From Oxyruncus cristatus (Eukaryota > Chordata > Aves > Passeriformes > Cotingidae), in NCBI GenBank assembly GCA_013399855.1, contig VXAY01002056.1:879802-943801 (forward strand): 64,000 nt of DNA. The letters run 5' to 3'. The translations under genes and the position numbers were made by a program. Below, one piece after another: positions 47,201 through 60,692 of the stretch. Position 1 is the stretch's first letter, and the number at the start of each line of letters is the position of its first letter. The notes beneath the pieces are model-generated. The model did no database searches and was not told where the DNA came from. It saw nothing but the letters and a program-made list of their open reading frames with translations.

Positions 47201-50200
47201 CCTTCTTGTGACAGCATTACTTGGTTTCTCAGCTGACCAGGTTGTATCTCTAGGGGAAGCTTCTCTGAGTTTTTAAGTTCTGTCAGCTGCCTTTAGTAGC
47301 ACTTATAAAGTGCTGCTGCACTGTTACATGGTGGTGGTGGCTAAAACTGTATCTGCTTCAGTGCCCACAAAACTCGATTTCTTGTCACCCTTCTGACTCA
47401 AGGTGCACAGTGAGTTTCAAGGTGCAGAGAAGTTTGGAGTTGCAGAACTGTTGTAAATGTTGACACTCCTGTGGTCTGGAGCCAGTTTGGTCAATCAGTT
47501 TTCTCAGCACCACTTGTACTGTCATGTGAGTGGGACTTAGCTGGTCAATGCAGATTAAACTCTTTGCCAGGGAAACAAATACATCAAAAATATCTTCTAT
47601 AAGTGTAAGACTCCATTTGAATATTACTATTTGTTTGGATAACTATAGTAAAGGCAGTGCTTTTTTTTTTTTTTTTTTAATTTATTTATGTAGTGGTGGA
47701 TGTGTGATTTGGAAAAATCACTTGCCAGTTTTAGTGCCTTTCACAAGAAGTCTCATTGTTGCTTAGAAACCACCACAATGTCCATGAAAAGTATTATCCA
47801 CTTTAGGTGGTAAAGGGGTTTCATCTGAAACATTCCATGTGCTGAAGCAGCACAGGTGTGTCAGTGCTTGTGAGCCTCAGAAAGAGGTGTGGAGATAAGC
47901 AAACTTCTGCAGTATTGGTAAGACTGGATTTTATTGCCTGTCTACCTCAAAGTTTCCTTAGAACACCAAAAGATCTAATTAACTCAAAACTAACCAGAAA
48001 ATGAATTGTGGAAAGAAATTGCTCTCTAATCTGCTTTTTATCAGACACCCTTGTTATGACCATGGCAAAGCAGACCTGTGTGAGGAGGGTTTTCTGTATG
48101 TAGCTGCTATCAGTTTCTATTGCTACTGGGTAGGTAGTTTTGTTTCTGTTTCATCAAGTAAAAGACAGCTCTCTCTACCATAATTATGTCCCTGCTATTA
48201 TACTTTTATTGCTAGCAAATACCCTGATTAATTGAAGCAAAAATTTAGTTGACACAGAAGGGATGACTCTCTGAGAAATATAAATTAAATTTTTTCAAGT
48301 ATCATGTAAGTTATTTAATATCAAGTATTCTATCAAAGTATGTAAATTAATCCTGAAGAAAAATTTACCTGCCTATTTGAAAAAACAAGACTAAGGAAGA
48401 ATGCATGACTACTCTCAAACCATTCTTCCTGCAAATGACTTCATTAACCAGAAATAATTATTAACTAAGGTATAGTAGCTGAAAGAAGGATAACACTTTT
48501 CTACAGCAAGCACCGAGAGATCAAGATTTGATAGAATAAAAAACTTCTTCAAGTCAGTTCCAGACTTGCTCTACACGGTGACCTTTTTTTAACCTCACTT
48601 ACAATCCAATTTTTCCCTGCTGTGGTAATGATGCTTGGAAATGTTGGCTTGTCCAAATTCACTGACTTTCCAACCAATTCTACATTGTTATACAGCAACA
48701 GCTGGCAGTGTCCATCCCATGTTATGTATTCTACCTAAACTTTGTCGTGATACACATCAACAAAATCTACTTGAGAGTCAAAAGAATTAAATCAGAGATC
48801 ACAGAAACAATGAACAAGTTTAGGTTTTTAATCAGGGAAGCTTGTATCTATAAAAACTAAAGTGATTTTGTATTGCTTAATGTAATATAAACAGTTTGAA
48901 AGGTTGAATGAAGTGAACGCTTTTGAAGGATGACTATTCTGCAAGAACACTGTGCCGTTTTTTTCTTAAAATGAAACTTTGTAGAATACTTACAAAATAC
49001 ATAACACATTACTGTTGTTTTAATAAAAAGAATTTGGCTGAAGACCTGCAGATTTTCTACTAAAAAAAACAAACTCTCTTAGATAGTGACAGCATGTAAT
49101 TTACACAAAGATAATTACAGTAACTCAGATTAAAGCAGCTCCAGAAGGTGCACTTCCCACTCAAAAGCAAAATAAAACCCATTTATGTACTGTCCCAGTC
49201 ATACTGTTTGAAGAAAAATGCTATAATATGAATTGAAAATTTACCTGTGTCTTCTTGTTACTTCTGGATTTTTACCGGTGGAGAGTGCTATCCTTGTTAC
49301 TGATGTGCTCCTTTTAAAGATCTGAATAGGTTTTCTGGTGATCACTCTCTGTAGCATCTTTTATGCAGGTGCTTCTTGTTGCTAAGAGATCAGTTGCTTA
49401 GAGATGGAAGTTTGTTTATTGTAATAGATCAGGGGCTGTTGCTTTGAAAAGAAAATTTTGTGATTTTTTACCTCTACATCTCAGTGTATCTGCTGCAAAG
49501 TAGCCAGTGATAGAGATACACATGCCTTATGCTGATTAGAACTGTGACTGCAGAGTAAAACAGAAAATTAAACAAAGTTTGTAATTATGTTCGTTGCCTC
49601 TGAACAAGGAAAGAGATTTGTCATTTAACTGGAGGTACAACTAGCAGAAATTATATTAATTCTTTGCTCAGCTATCTAAATGTATTTTTAATTTCCAACA
49701 GCAAGGAAGTCCAAAAGTTTTATTCTAAAATTGGGATGCATAAAGTTGTCTATAACATTATAAGATACAATCCTGCACTGACACAGGAAAGGGCTAATTG
49801 ACTATTCTGCTGTTTCCTTTATGTTCCCAGTTGGTGTGATAATATAGTCATTCAGAATGATTTATGCCTAAACTACAGGCCAGTTTCTCTGCTTTGTGAT
49901 GCTTCTCTCTTTTTGTTCTAGCTTTGGACAACTAACAAACTTAACTTATGAAAATCCAATCGTTTCCAAGAACTGCATTAAATGATTACAGGAAACATCA
50001 AAGTAATGACCAAAGACCTATAAGAAAAGGTGTTGATGTTACTAAAAGAGGAGACTAACACAGAAACATGAATAAGGTGCTTGTGCCTGTTACTGGCTTG
50101 AAGCACCAAGGGAAGTCCAAACTCTCTCAATGTCTATTATGGGAAACCCTTAGCTGGCTCAGATGCCTCTTCTATAAATTTACTCCTATGAGTCCAAACA

Positions 50201-53200
50201 GACTGTTTTGTGAAATAGGTCAAAATCATCTTTTTTTTTTTTGCTTGGTGCTCTCAAGTTTAGAAAATTGAGTCCCTCAATTCTGTTCTCAGCAAGGCTG
50301 TGTTACATCCTCTGGCAGTCAGACACGGTGCATCCTTGTCTCTCACTGTCAGGACACAGATGTAAAAGATTCCTGTAAAATGTTTTCATTCTTCTTTTCC
50401 TGAATTCATTCAAGGCTTTAACATTAGCATGTAAAAGGAATAAATGAAACAAATTAGAACACTGTTAGTAAGAAAGCCCATCTAATGGGGAGTCTTACAT
50501 TTAAAGAACTATGATCTCACTTGGAACAGACAGTATTTAAGGGTTATGTACAATAGTTCTAGTGATGGAATATTTTAAACTTGGGGAAGGATGGAAGAGC
50601 CCTGGAATTATATTGAATGTGAAATCTCTTTTGAGAAGCCTTTCTTTAATTAATAAAATAAATTACTTAAATAAGTTTTGGGAGAAAAAAGACTGAATTC
50701 ATGCAGAAATTCTTGTGGCATTACTGCAACCCTGCTGAAGAGACACAGCTTACACAACCACGAGCCAACGTAATTTCAATTTGACAAATGAACTCTTGTT
50801 CTTTTTCCATGTGCACACACTCTTCCATATCTATTTATTATGCAGGGATTTGTTTACAGTACAAGCAAAAGTGGGCAGAACTTCAATTCTATTGTATCCT
50901 GTATTTAGAACTAGACACAATAATAGTTGAAACCTGTTGCATAGTTTCTGATGTTCTGTAAGCAATAAAATTACTTCAAAAAGAGATGATAGTTGGTTTT
51001 AATTTTTAAGCCTGCATAACTGTTTAGGGAGAAGTCATGCATGAATATTGTTTTTTGCTTTTACAAGCCCGAGCTGTATGTTTTTTGTGCTTGTGGACTG
51101 GGGATATTTACATTCTGCAGGAGCTCAGTGTTGAAGCTGGTTTAGGTCCATTTCATAGTGTGTTACTTTTCAGTTGTTAATGTGGACAAGCCATGAAGGA
51201 TCAGTTCTGAAGCAGATGGGTAATTGTTTCATGGATACCAGACTAAGAAAGCTTTGTATAGCAGTATAAGAAAGCTACCATAGAAAGTTTCCAGCTCTTT
51301 CCCATGATTTGAAACTGGTTCATGGCATTTGGTGTTGCTGTGGTTTCAGCCGGTGAGAGGAAGAACAGCTTGTGTTGAAGTTTCTGTGCTGGTTTTCTTG
51401 TTGTGTTTTTCCTTTGTGTTCCCCACATATTTTTATCCAAAGCCAAACAAATCACTGCTTTTGTGTTCCATCTAGGAAGGATATAAAGGAAGTTTAGATG
51501 CTTCAAATGCTTGTGTGTGCAGCCCATCCCTCAGAGACTCTGGAAATGATGTGTTGTTTTTATAGGTGGTGGGCCAGGCTGAAGCATTAGAAAGTAACGT
51601 GGCTATTGGTAAAAGAGCTCTCGGAGGCATTACTTTCATTGTTGCTAAATTGCAATTAAAATAAATATTAGCTTTATTTGGAAGCACCTATATCCTCAGA
51701 TATTCTTTATTATCCTAGATATATTACACTTCAGGGGTAATAATATATATATATATATTCGGGGGTAAGAAACCAATTGAGTTCGTCATGAAGTAGTCAC
51801 AAAATGGGTTTAATAATGTGAAAATGTTTGTTTATAGTTAAACTGGGTTTGTGAAGACTGACTTCCATGGGATATATCTTTAAATCAAATAGTATTTCTG
51901 TATAACAGGGAAAATGTATCTAAGTTCTTTCATGCCAGAGAATTCCTGGAACTTTGCATAATGCAACCAGAATGATTGGACTTGTTGTTCACTACAAAGG
52001 TCTATGGTTGAATGCTACAAATTCTTCACAGCCTGAGTAGGCATTCACTGAATTAACAAAGTTGGTTTTATACCATCAAAAAAGAAATAAAGCAGGATTT
52101 TTTTTGCTCTTTATAGTTGAGCAGAAGGGTACCCTGTAGGGACTCTGTGATTTGTAAGATAAAATTGATTAGAGTTCTATTTTAGTAATAAGGACTTGAA
52201 TCTCACCTATTAACTATGTAGAAAGAAAATAACTTCAATTAAATTAATAGAAATGAAATCACTGATATAAGAATCAGTATTGTGAAACTAGTAGGATGGG
52301 ATCAGGCTCAGATCTTAATTCTTTCTATGTCCTGATAGTTTCAGTGCAGTCTTGCGAGTATGAGAGAAATGCTTGCCTTTCTCCAAGGATGGATAGCCAC
52401 TGGTAAATCTGTCCCTAATATCCTCCCTGTTGTTTTAGGATTAAAGGAAACAAAGACATCCGTATGAACACAGACTGCCAGCACAAGGTCATGCTAAAGA
52501 TCCATTTAGCTTGGTGCTCTGTCATGGATATTGGCCAAAACCAGATGCCAAGTGGGGAATTTAAACACTGGACAAATGTATGTTTCCTCTCTGTGCCTTC
52601 CCTTCCCTACATAAAGATACGGGAATTTGAAGTGACACTTTCAGCCACCCCTATGTTTGCAATATTGGCCACCAGTCTTTTCAAGGAACTTGAATGACAC
52701 TGTAGTAATTTAACCAGCCATTTTACTCCTAACATTTATTTTAACCTCCCATGTGTGCTGTTTTCTGTTCCTCTTAACAAGTCAGTTGTCAAGTACTAGG
52801 AGAGCTGAGACTACTGTAAGTATTTGTCTTCAAATACTTCCTGTGTCGCTTTATAAATTGGAAGTGTGTATCAGCCATGGGAACAGCTGATGTTCAAACT
52901 GTCAGGGTCTTGAACCGATGAGCAAAATTGTCCAACAAAACATACACTGTATATATAAAACCCTTATAAATCCCTTAAAATTGTATCAGTGAACTGCTTG
53001 CAATTTTTGTTTGTTTAGGGTCTGTTTCAGTCCACTGCTAAAGTAGTAAGAACTTGTAAAGTACAGCAGAATGTTTGTGGGCAATCTGCTTTTAGCCATT
53101 GTCTTTATGACTTGCAGCAGTGCCTTGGTGGATGCCTGAGCGCTGCTTCTAAGCAGCTCCTTCATTTGGGCAGTGTTCAGTGCCCTCTGAAACCTGTTCA

Positions 53201-54361
53201 TATCTCCTCCATCAGTGTTTCTGTGAGTTACTGTTTCATCCATTTACAAGAATCTATCTATTCATTGTCATAAATTTACCTGTTCAAGGAACAGTGTGTA
53301 CACAGGCAGGTGTTTTTTAAGTACGTATGCAGGTGTATTTTGAGGGATTTAGTAGCACACAAGTGCTGAAAATCACTCATTTCACATTTTGTGCTCGAAT
53401 TTTTCTTATGCAGTGTCTTGTAAGGAGCTGGCCTGTTTGGCTTTTCTAACATTACACTCAATGCAGAGATGATATTTTTTTTTTGACTCCCCAGCAAAAT
53501 GTTTTTAATGCAAACTGGAGTTTGGCTTCTCTAGATAACGTCACTTTAAAAAAGATCCCCTAGGTACTCTTATATCAATGTAGCTGGTTGAAGCCATTTA
53601 TAGTGCCCACATTTTATCTTTTATGCCTGCCTTCAGGGGATGTATATTGATCGGAGTTCCAACACCAGCCTGATTTGGCAACTGTTTCACAGATCTTCAC
53701 AATTCACTTTCTAGCTTATTGTCCAAACCCCCAAACTTCAGAGGGTGTTGGAATGTGTGGATGCTCAACATCTAGAATGTCGTGGTCATCTGAGTTTCAG
53801 TCAAGTACTGTTATAACTTCAGCTGTTATTCTGGATGTTAAAGAAAAGCTTTGGGAGAAGCTCCTCATACTGCCAGGTACAAACCAGTCAATAAGTGCCT
53901 CTTGAAAGTCTTTCTGCCTATACTGCCTGGAGATAAATACAATTCTTCAGACATTGTCACTTTTGGGTACTTGGAGTTTGGTGTCTGTGTGTTTGTTGAG
54001 TTTCTTTGGTTGCATCTGTTGTTGACGTAAGGTGCTTTACAAAAGATGTTCTGTGTGGGCTTGAACACTCAAAAAGATCTCGGCTGTAACTTCTTTTTTT
54101 CTGTAACAAATGCAGGCAAAACTGTAAGTTTTGCTGAATGCAGCCTCTTAATTTCATGTACATGTGTTTTTATTTTCTTAAAATCAGGTCTCACATGATG
54201 TTTGTGTTCTCTGTGCTTCATTACAGCCATTCTTTCCCTGCATAATGCATTTGTGTGTAGGTGCACAGGAGTCAGTGGACTACTTCAGCTTGTCTTTAGA
54301 GGGTAATTTTCACACCAAACCTGTAAGGAATGATCTCCTAGTCTTAGGTAAGGAAGCTCTA

Positions 54362-54522
54362 ACCTTGAGAGGTGTCCCAGCTCAAGGGGAGAATTGCTTG
54401 GAGCGTAGTCCAGTTGCAAATGAGAGAAAGCTTGAATTGGGCTCATCCAAAGATCTGTCCCTAGTAGAAGGTGTCTCTGTCTTGAGGAGCAGCCTTGAGA
54501 AATGTCCCAGCTCAGGAGGAGA
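54362..54522 (+). repeat. diverged 30-base direct repeat, spacing 131
   Basis: CCTTGAGAGGTGTCCCAGCT (54362 onward) and CCTTGAGAAATGTCCCAGCT (54493 onward) begin two 30-base copies with 26 matches. The intervening DNA is somewhat GC-rich. This may be an internal repeat of an unrecognised old transposable element or a small segmental duplication. The 104-codon frame across it is not a known protein. Confidence 0.6.
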
Positions 54523-57500
54523 TCCCTGCCGTGCAATCAGGCCTTTATTTATGGAGTAAAGTGTTTGGCTCATAGTCAAATTGCTCACAGTGGAAAGGTG
54601 TGTGTGGGACTCCTTGTACCCACAGCTTGCTTTGTTTCTTGATAATGAGTCTTGGAAAATCCACCTGCTATTCATGTGTAAATGTGCATTGATGCTTCCT
54701 GGGTCACTTCTCTCCTTTGTGGGTTTCCTGGAGGAGATCGGGGTTCAGCTTTGGTTCAGGTCTTTACCTTCAGTGCCAGTAACCAAACTGCCTCGTTTTC
54801 TTAAGAGGTCAAGTGCATCTGTCCCATTTCCCCCCAAATCACTCTTTTCATTTTGTCCATATCAGATTGATAGAATAGTATTAAAAAAAACCCAAACCCT
54901 CCTAATCAAAAAAGGAAAGAGTTAACAATATAGATATTTTTCTCCTATTAGTCTGCCTACATGAGTTCAAATCTTCAGACTGTGGTAGACTACACTTGTT
55001 AGTTCAGAAGTACTATCAATTTTGAAGATAGGGACAGTGTGTTCTTGTCCCAGGCAGAAGCAGCTCTAATGCAGTTTTGTAGGAACAGGTCACGGATGTG
55101 CCATCTAAAACCGACTCTGGATTTATTAAGTGCCTGATCATCTACACTTTCAGCTTGTTAGCTGGTCAACTTGTCTACAATTTTCCTTCTGAAGTGGCAT
55201 TTCAACTGGTTAGAAAAAGAGGTGTGTAAAGGTTTTTGTCCTTGATGTGCAGGAACTAGTGAGGACATCTCAGATTTTTCTGTTGTTTTCCATGGACTAA
55301 TTTGAGAGCAACTCTTTGGGATGGGATGTGGAGAAGGGTGCTCTGAGAGACAACCTCTTCTCTTGTTGTGGAAAAATGTGTGAGCTATTCAGAGTGGTTT
55401 AGGATGAGTCTTCACATTGTTACAGGATTCTTTGTCAGTTAAGTACTCTGATTTTCTCTATTTTTTTTTTTTTTGAGTTAACTCTGTTGCCACAGCTGTG
55501 TCTCTCGAAGTCTCATGCAGTGTTCTTTTATTTGATGTCTGAAATAAAGAGGATGTTAAACTTTTACACTTTTAAACTACTTCTCCCATTTTTTTCATTT
55601 TAATTTACTCGAAGTAGTCGGTCAGGTGCTGTCACTACCATCCTACTGCCTGGGATCATTCCAGATGCAGAAGGAGGCAATGGCTCCACTAAGGTCACTG
55701 TACTTTCATGTTCTTATGGGGATTTCAGCAGCTCGAATACACTTGCTGTATATTGGTGCCACTTATAGAAAAATGCTTCAGTATCCACTAAATTTTCCCA
55801 AGCATATTTCTGTTATTTGGCTGTTATAGCGGGAACATGAGTCCACTGTACTTTCGCTGTTTCACACAGAGTTCTTTCTAATGGTCTTTTGGATATAATG
55901 TGGGATGTTTCAGGCATTTTTTTTTTTAACAAGTGCTTTGCATGAAAAGTTCAAAACAAATATGTTAAACTTCTGCTAAAAGAAAAGTATGACCAAACCT
56001 CCAGTGTATGTAATCCCAGCCAGCCAAAGCAGCCATTGCAAGAGTGCAGAACAGAGCATTTTTGGTGCTGAGGTGCTGCAGGCATTTCCTCAGTGGAATT
56101 AAAGCACTAAATACAATACTAAAGTTTCACTTGGAAAAAAGGTATGTGGCAATCAGATGACAACATTGCTAACCACTTCTAGTTGTTCTGAATCCTGTAA
56201 TCTGCTTTTTCAAGTGCTGCTCAAGCTCTGAAGTGAAGAGACTTCAGAGGAGCCTCTTTGCACCTGCTTTTGAACCATCCAAAATGTTCTTCTTGGAGGC
56301 TTGTGGAGCTACAGGTTTCCAAACCCATTTTCTGTGCACAGGACTCATGGTTTATACAAAAGGGTTTTTCAGTAAGTGTTTTTGTACTGCTAAATAATTT
56401 TTCCTGTGTATCAGACCAAGTTATGAAGTATTTTGTGGCTTATCAGCTTCTCATAAAACGCTGTGGTTTTTTCCCATTTGTGCTGTTTTGGCAAATACAA
56501 GAAGCAAATGTTTTGAGATGGTCTGTGGAGAAAAAAATACTATAAACATTAATGAATCCAACTTAAAGCTGTGTAGAATTTCAGGTTGGAAATGCTCATT
56601 TAAAATAATTCCCTCTGTGTTGAAATACATTGATTTAACCTCCTGCGTTATTATGGCTTCACCTTGTACAGGCTGACAGTCAGTTCTGTAGAAACACACA
56701 TTATGTGTTTAGGCCCTCTCATGTAAGTGATGGAATATTATATCTTCATGCTATACAACACAGTGTGAAAATTGTAATCATCAGATGAGGAAGATGCTGA
56801 CAAAACCAAAAAAGTTACCTGTGACTGTGTAGTAAAGCAATGCAATTTAACCTTTGGTTGTGAGCTCAGAATTCACAATGCAGAATATATCAAAAGTATT
56901 GTGATCTGTAAAAAGTTATTTTTTACTTTAAAGTTGCACGGGGAAAGTGTGCTTAATCCAGGTCCTTTCTGATAAGCTCTGAAATGCAAACAAAGCAGGA
57001 TGTATCATAGCCTGCACAGGAAAGACTTCTGAATCACCTGTAATTATCTTTATCAGCGAGTCCTACAATGAAATGTTAGCTTGTCCATTACAAAATTGCT
57101 TATAATTACTGGTGTGTGTACACAAGTAAAACACAGTGTGTTTTCTGGAAACCTGCTTATACCAAGCTAAAACTGAGGAAGCAGTACTGAAATTTATCTA
57201 CCTGAAGACTCATGTTTGCAGAAGATTATGTCTAAGGCAGTGGCTTAATGGAAATAGTGCAAAATCCTTCTCAGTATTTGGAGGAATTCAGTTATTTTAT
57301 AACCTGGAATGCTCAGAATTATTAGCAGTTCTGAATTAAGCTTTTGTAAATAGTCTCACAACATCAGTGCACAGTGCAATAGTCCACAGTAATAGCTAAG
57401 CTAAGCCTGGCAGGGCTGGCAGCTTGGCAGCAGAGTGGCTGTGTTAGTTTGGTGCTCTGTCTGCTGGTCTGTATTTTTCTTAATGACTTAGATTATAATC

Positions 57501-60500
57501 TTAGGCTCAGGAGATTCCAGGTCCAGCAAATCTTCTATAAAAACTAGAAAAATAGTTGATCAAAGTCTTGAGTGATAAGCAGTAAAAATCAGGTTAGAGT
57601 GTTCTAGGCTATGAACGTTCTTTTTTAATGAATAACCAAACCAGTCATTGTGGCTATGCTTCATATAAATATTTATATATTAAATAATCCTCATCTCTCC
57701 TTGTCAGACTCCCTACATACCTGTAGTAAACACTGATCTAAGTCTGTAACACACAAATCATAATGCACATGAGCATGAATTTTAAAATTAGTATCTAAAT
57801 AGGCAAACTGGGTAGCTTTGCATACCAAATCTTTTTCAGCAGTTAGCTATGCAAAAACACTCAACAGTTTCCAAATAGTATCAAAAATGGAATATTAAAA
57901 AAAAAAAAATCCTAGGTTTAGCTCCAAATCAGGTTGCATCTCATCTCTGCTGCAAGAGTAATGGACTGTGGTGAATCACTGTAGAACTGTCAATTTTTCT
58001 TTTTTTAGTAGCTGATTTGACTGTGGAAATGCTACAGTTCTTCCTGACTGCTACACTTCCTTTAGTAACTTAAGCACTGATGTCCAACTTTCCCACCTGA
58101 GGGAATTGTAGAATCATGTATAATTGCATTGATATTAAACCTGTCCTAACATTAGTTGTAAACTCTACATGCAAATACATTACATTTTGTGCTCATTTAT
58201 ATTGTAGAGAACAGGCTAAAACCTTTTTTAAGGAAACCCTTTTCCCTCCCCAACTGTAGTTTGTGGGTGTAACAGGTGACAAGTAGGACATAATCCAAAA
58301 CTGAGTGGAAAATAATAAAGGAAAACACAATCAAGTCTGTTACATGAAAATAGAAATCAATATCTGGTAGTAGTTTAACACCCATTTTGCTTTTTTGCAT
58401 CATGTTTATCCATACATAGAGACAATATCACATCCCATACACCTTTGTGTAAACAAACAGGAAAAACCAAACAAAATAAAAGAGAGTGGGACACGCTTGT
58501 ACTAAAGAGGTTTATTGCAGTATGTGCATATGCCAGTTTATGCAGGAGCAATGCAAAATTTTCAAAGCTACAGTGCAAGAATAACTGCACAATAATCAAT
58601 CTGGGGGAACAGAGGAAACAAATAGAAGTGATAAATATCCAGGGCACTTCTTGTTTGTGAAGCAAATTCTTTTTTTTCTTTTTTCTTAAAGAAAACCACC
58701 ACCAACATCCTTGATTAAAGGCAAGCAGTAGAAAAGAGCTTGGGAAGTGTTTCTGAGAGGAAAACACTTTTTTTAGGTCTATTTGTTATTTTTTACGTAA
58801 AGATTCAAATCTCGATTTAGAAGTAAGAACAAAACCAGAAAGCATGCAATTATATACCATAGGAATATAAACTGTCAAAGAAGGGAAGTCAAATTGCCAA
58901 TATTTTTCTGAGAATCATATACTCACTTTGCAGTGATTTCCACTAAAGTAACTCCTGAATGACCTACTAATTGGCTGTTTACACTGGAAAATATAATTAC
59001 AGTACTTAGGTGGAAATCAACAGAAATTGTGTTGCCACATCAGTTGCCTTTGTCCTGTAATTAAGTCCTTAGTTAATAATTTTTTTGTTAAACTCTAAGT
59101 ACATCCATTTTGCGCCTTGGTTATTGAGATGCTGAACTAAGACTGGCAACTATAATTATCTCTCTGCTGATTCTTTTGTGGAAACACTGAATAGAATAGC
59201 ACAGGTTACAGAGCAAAAAATGTCACCTTAAGTCTAAAAGACCATGACGTGCTGTATAGCAGAAAAGTTTGAGCTCAGCTGCCCAGATATTCTTTTGCTG
59301 TTGTCTCCAGTGTAAAATGTACCTGCCAGTACAACCTCTTACTGCTATCAAGGGTATTGCTAGATCTGATTATTACATCCAACCTATTTCTTGTAGAAGA
59401 GGGCCTCTGCACCTGCAGAAAGTGTAGATGCTCAGCACCTTTGAGAATGCATTCCTGTGGCATCCGGTCTGTCATTCACGTTCAAAAGTCTCATAAAATT
59501 ACTCTTTTTTTTTTTTTTTTTTTTTTTGCGAGTCCTTCTGACTTGTTTAGAAAAATAGCGGGGTTTTCTTTTTTGAGTCACGAGTTGTGGCATTTCTTGT
59601 CCTTCTGTGGTATCTTCAGATCTTTCACTGTGGAGACAAGGAATGTATATTCAGGCAGCACAATCTGAGATGCTTCTTCCCAGACGTGGAATGTGCCAAA
59701 TTGCTTACTTGTTGGCGTGGGCTGCAGCTACAATGCCTGTAAAGGAACTAAGTATTCTGCCAGTGCCCCCTCCATCCTGTATTCCCAGAACAATCTGAAT
59801 GTTGTGTCATAGCCATGTGCCATTTTGAGATCTGCATAGACTTGCACATTTTCTGCTCTGAAAATGAAGACATGCACAGCTATGAAACAAGGGTGCTTGG
59901 GGGAAGGGAATGTGCCCCTTCCTTCCCTTGGAAAAGCCTGAGTGCCTTTCACAATTTCTCCCTAAATAGGGCAAAATATGGAAAATACAGTTTTATGTCT
60001 GCACATTCTATAATCGTTACATGTGCAGCTTTTCTGAAAACTGTGCATCTAGGTAATTTCTAGTTAAAAAACCCTACTTGAAGTTAAAGAGTAATAATAA
60101 AAATCTGATATGTATTATCTCTTGCTTCTTGTCTTGATTCCTATTTCAGTTGTGTTATGGCTTGAGGTGATACAGTCATTTACAAAATGCATCTGAACAA
60201 GGTCTGATTTAGTATCACATTTTCCCTGAGTGATAATAGTTCTATGAATATGATTTAGTTTCCTCAACTCTCAGCCTATAGGTCTAAACCTGCCTTCTGG
60301 AGTTGCTTTGTTAGCAGTAGAGGAAAAGCAGCCATTTCTAGGGTGAAATTCAGTTTGTTCTCAGGTAGAAGTCTGTGCTCACCTGGCTCCCATGTCTGTC
60401 TGTAAGAGGCACTGAGGTGTCATGTATAGCTTATAGAAGGTTCCTTTTTAGTTAATCTAGTGTATGTGATTTTTATCCTAATTATGGATAAATAGATGAC

Positions 60501-60660
60501 AATTATTTGGTTACTCATGGAAACTGTAACTCTTCTAACTCAAGAAGATCCAATTCTAGATAACTGGTAGACTTTAAAGATGAAAATGGAAGATTAATTA
60601 AATTGCTCTAAGAAAGTATTTGTAATGTCATTCTAATACATGATTTTACTGCTCTCTTTA

Positions 60661-60692
60661 GTCATCTTTCAGTCACCTTTCAGTTATCTCTC
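60661..60692 (+). repeat. 11-base tandem repeat, about three copies
   Basis: GTCATCTTTCA, GTCACCTTTCA and GTTATCTCTCT follow each other with one to three differences. Simple sequence in otherwise featureless DNA. Confidence 0.65.

Noticed and set aside
58375..58767. 130-codon minus-strand frame
   Set aside because: Hydrophobic and Phe/Leu/Cys-rich with a run of lysines from a homopolymer, no start context or family match; a chance frame in T-rich DNA.
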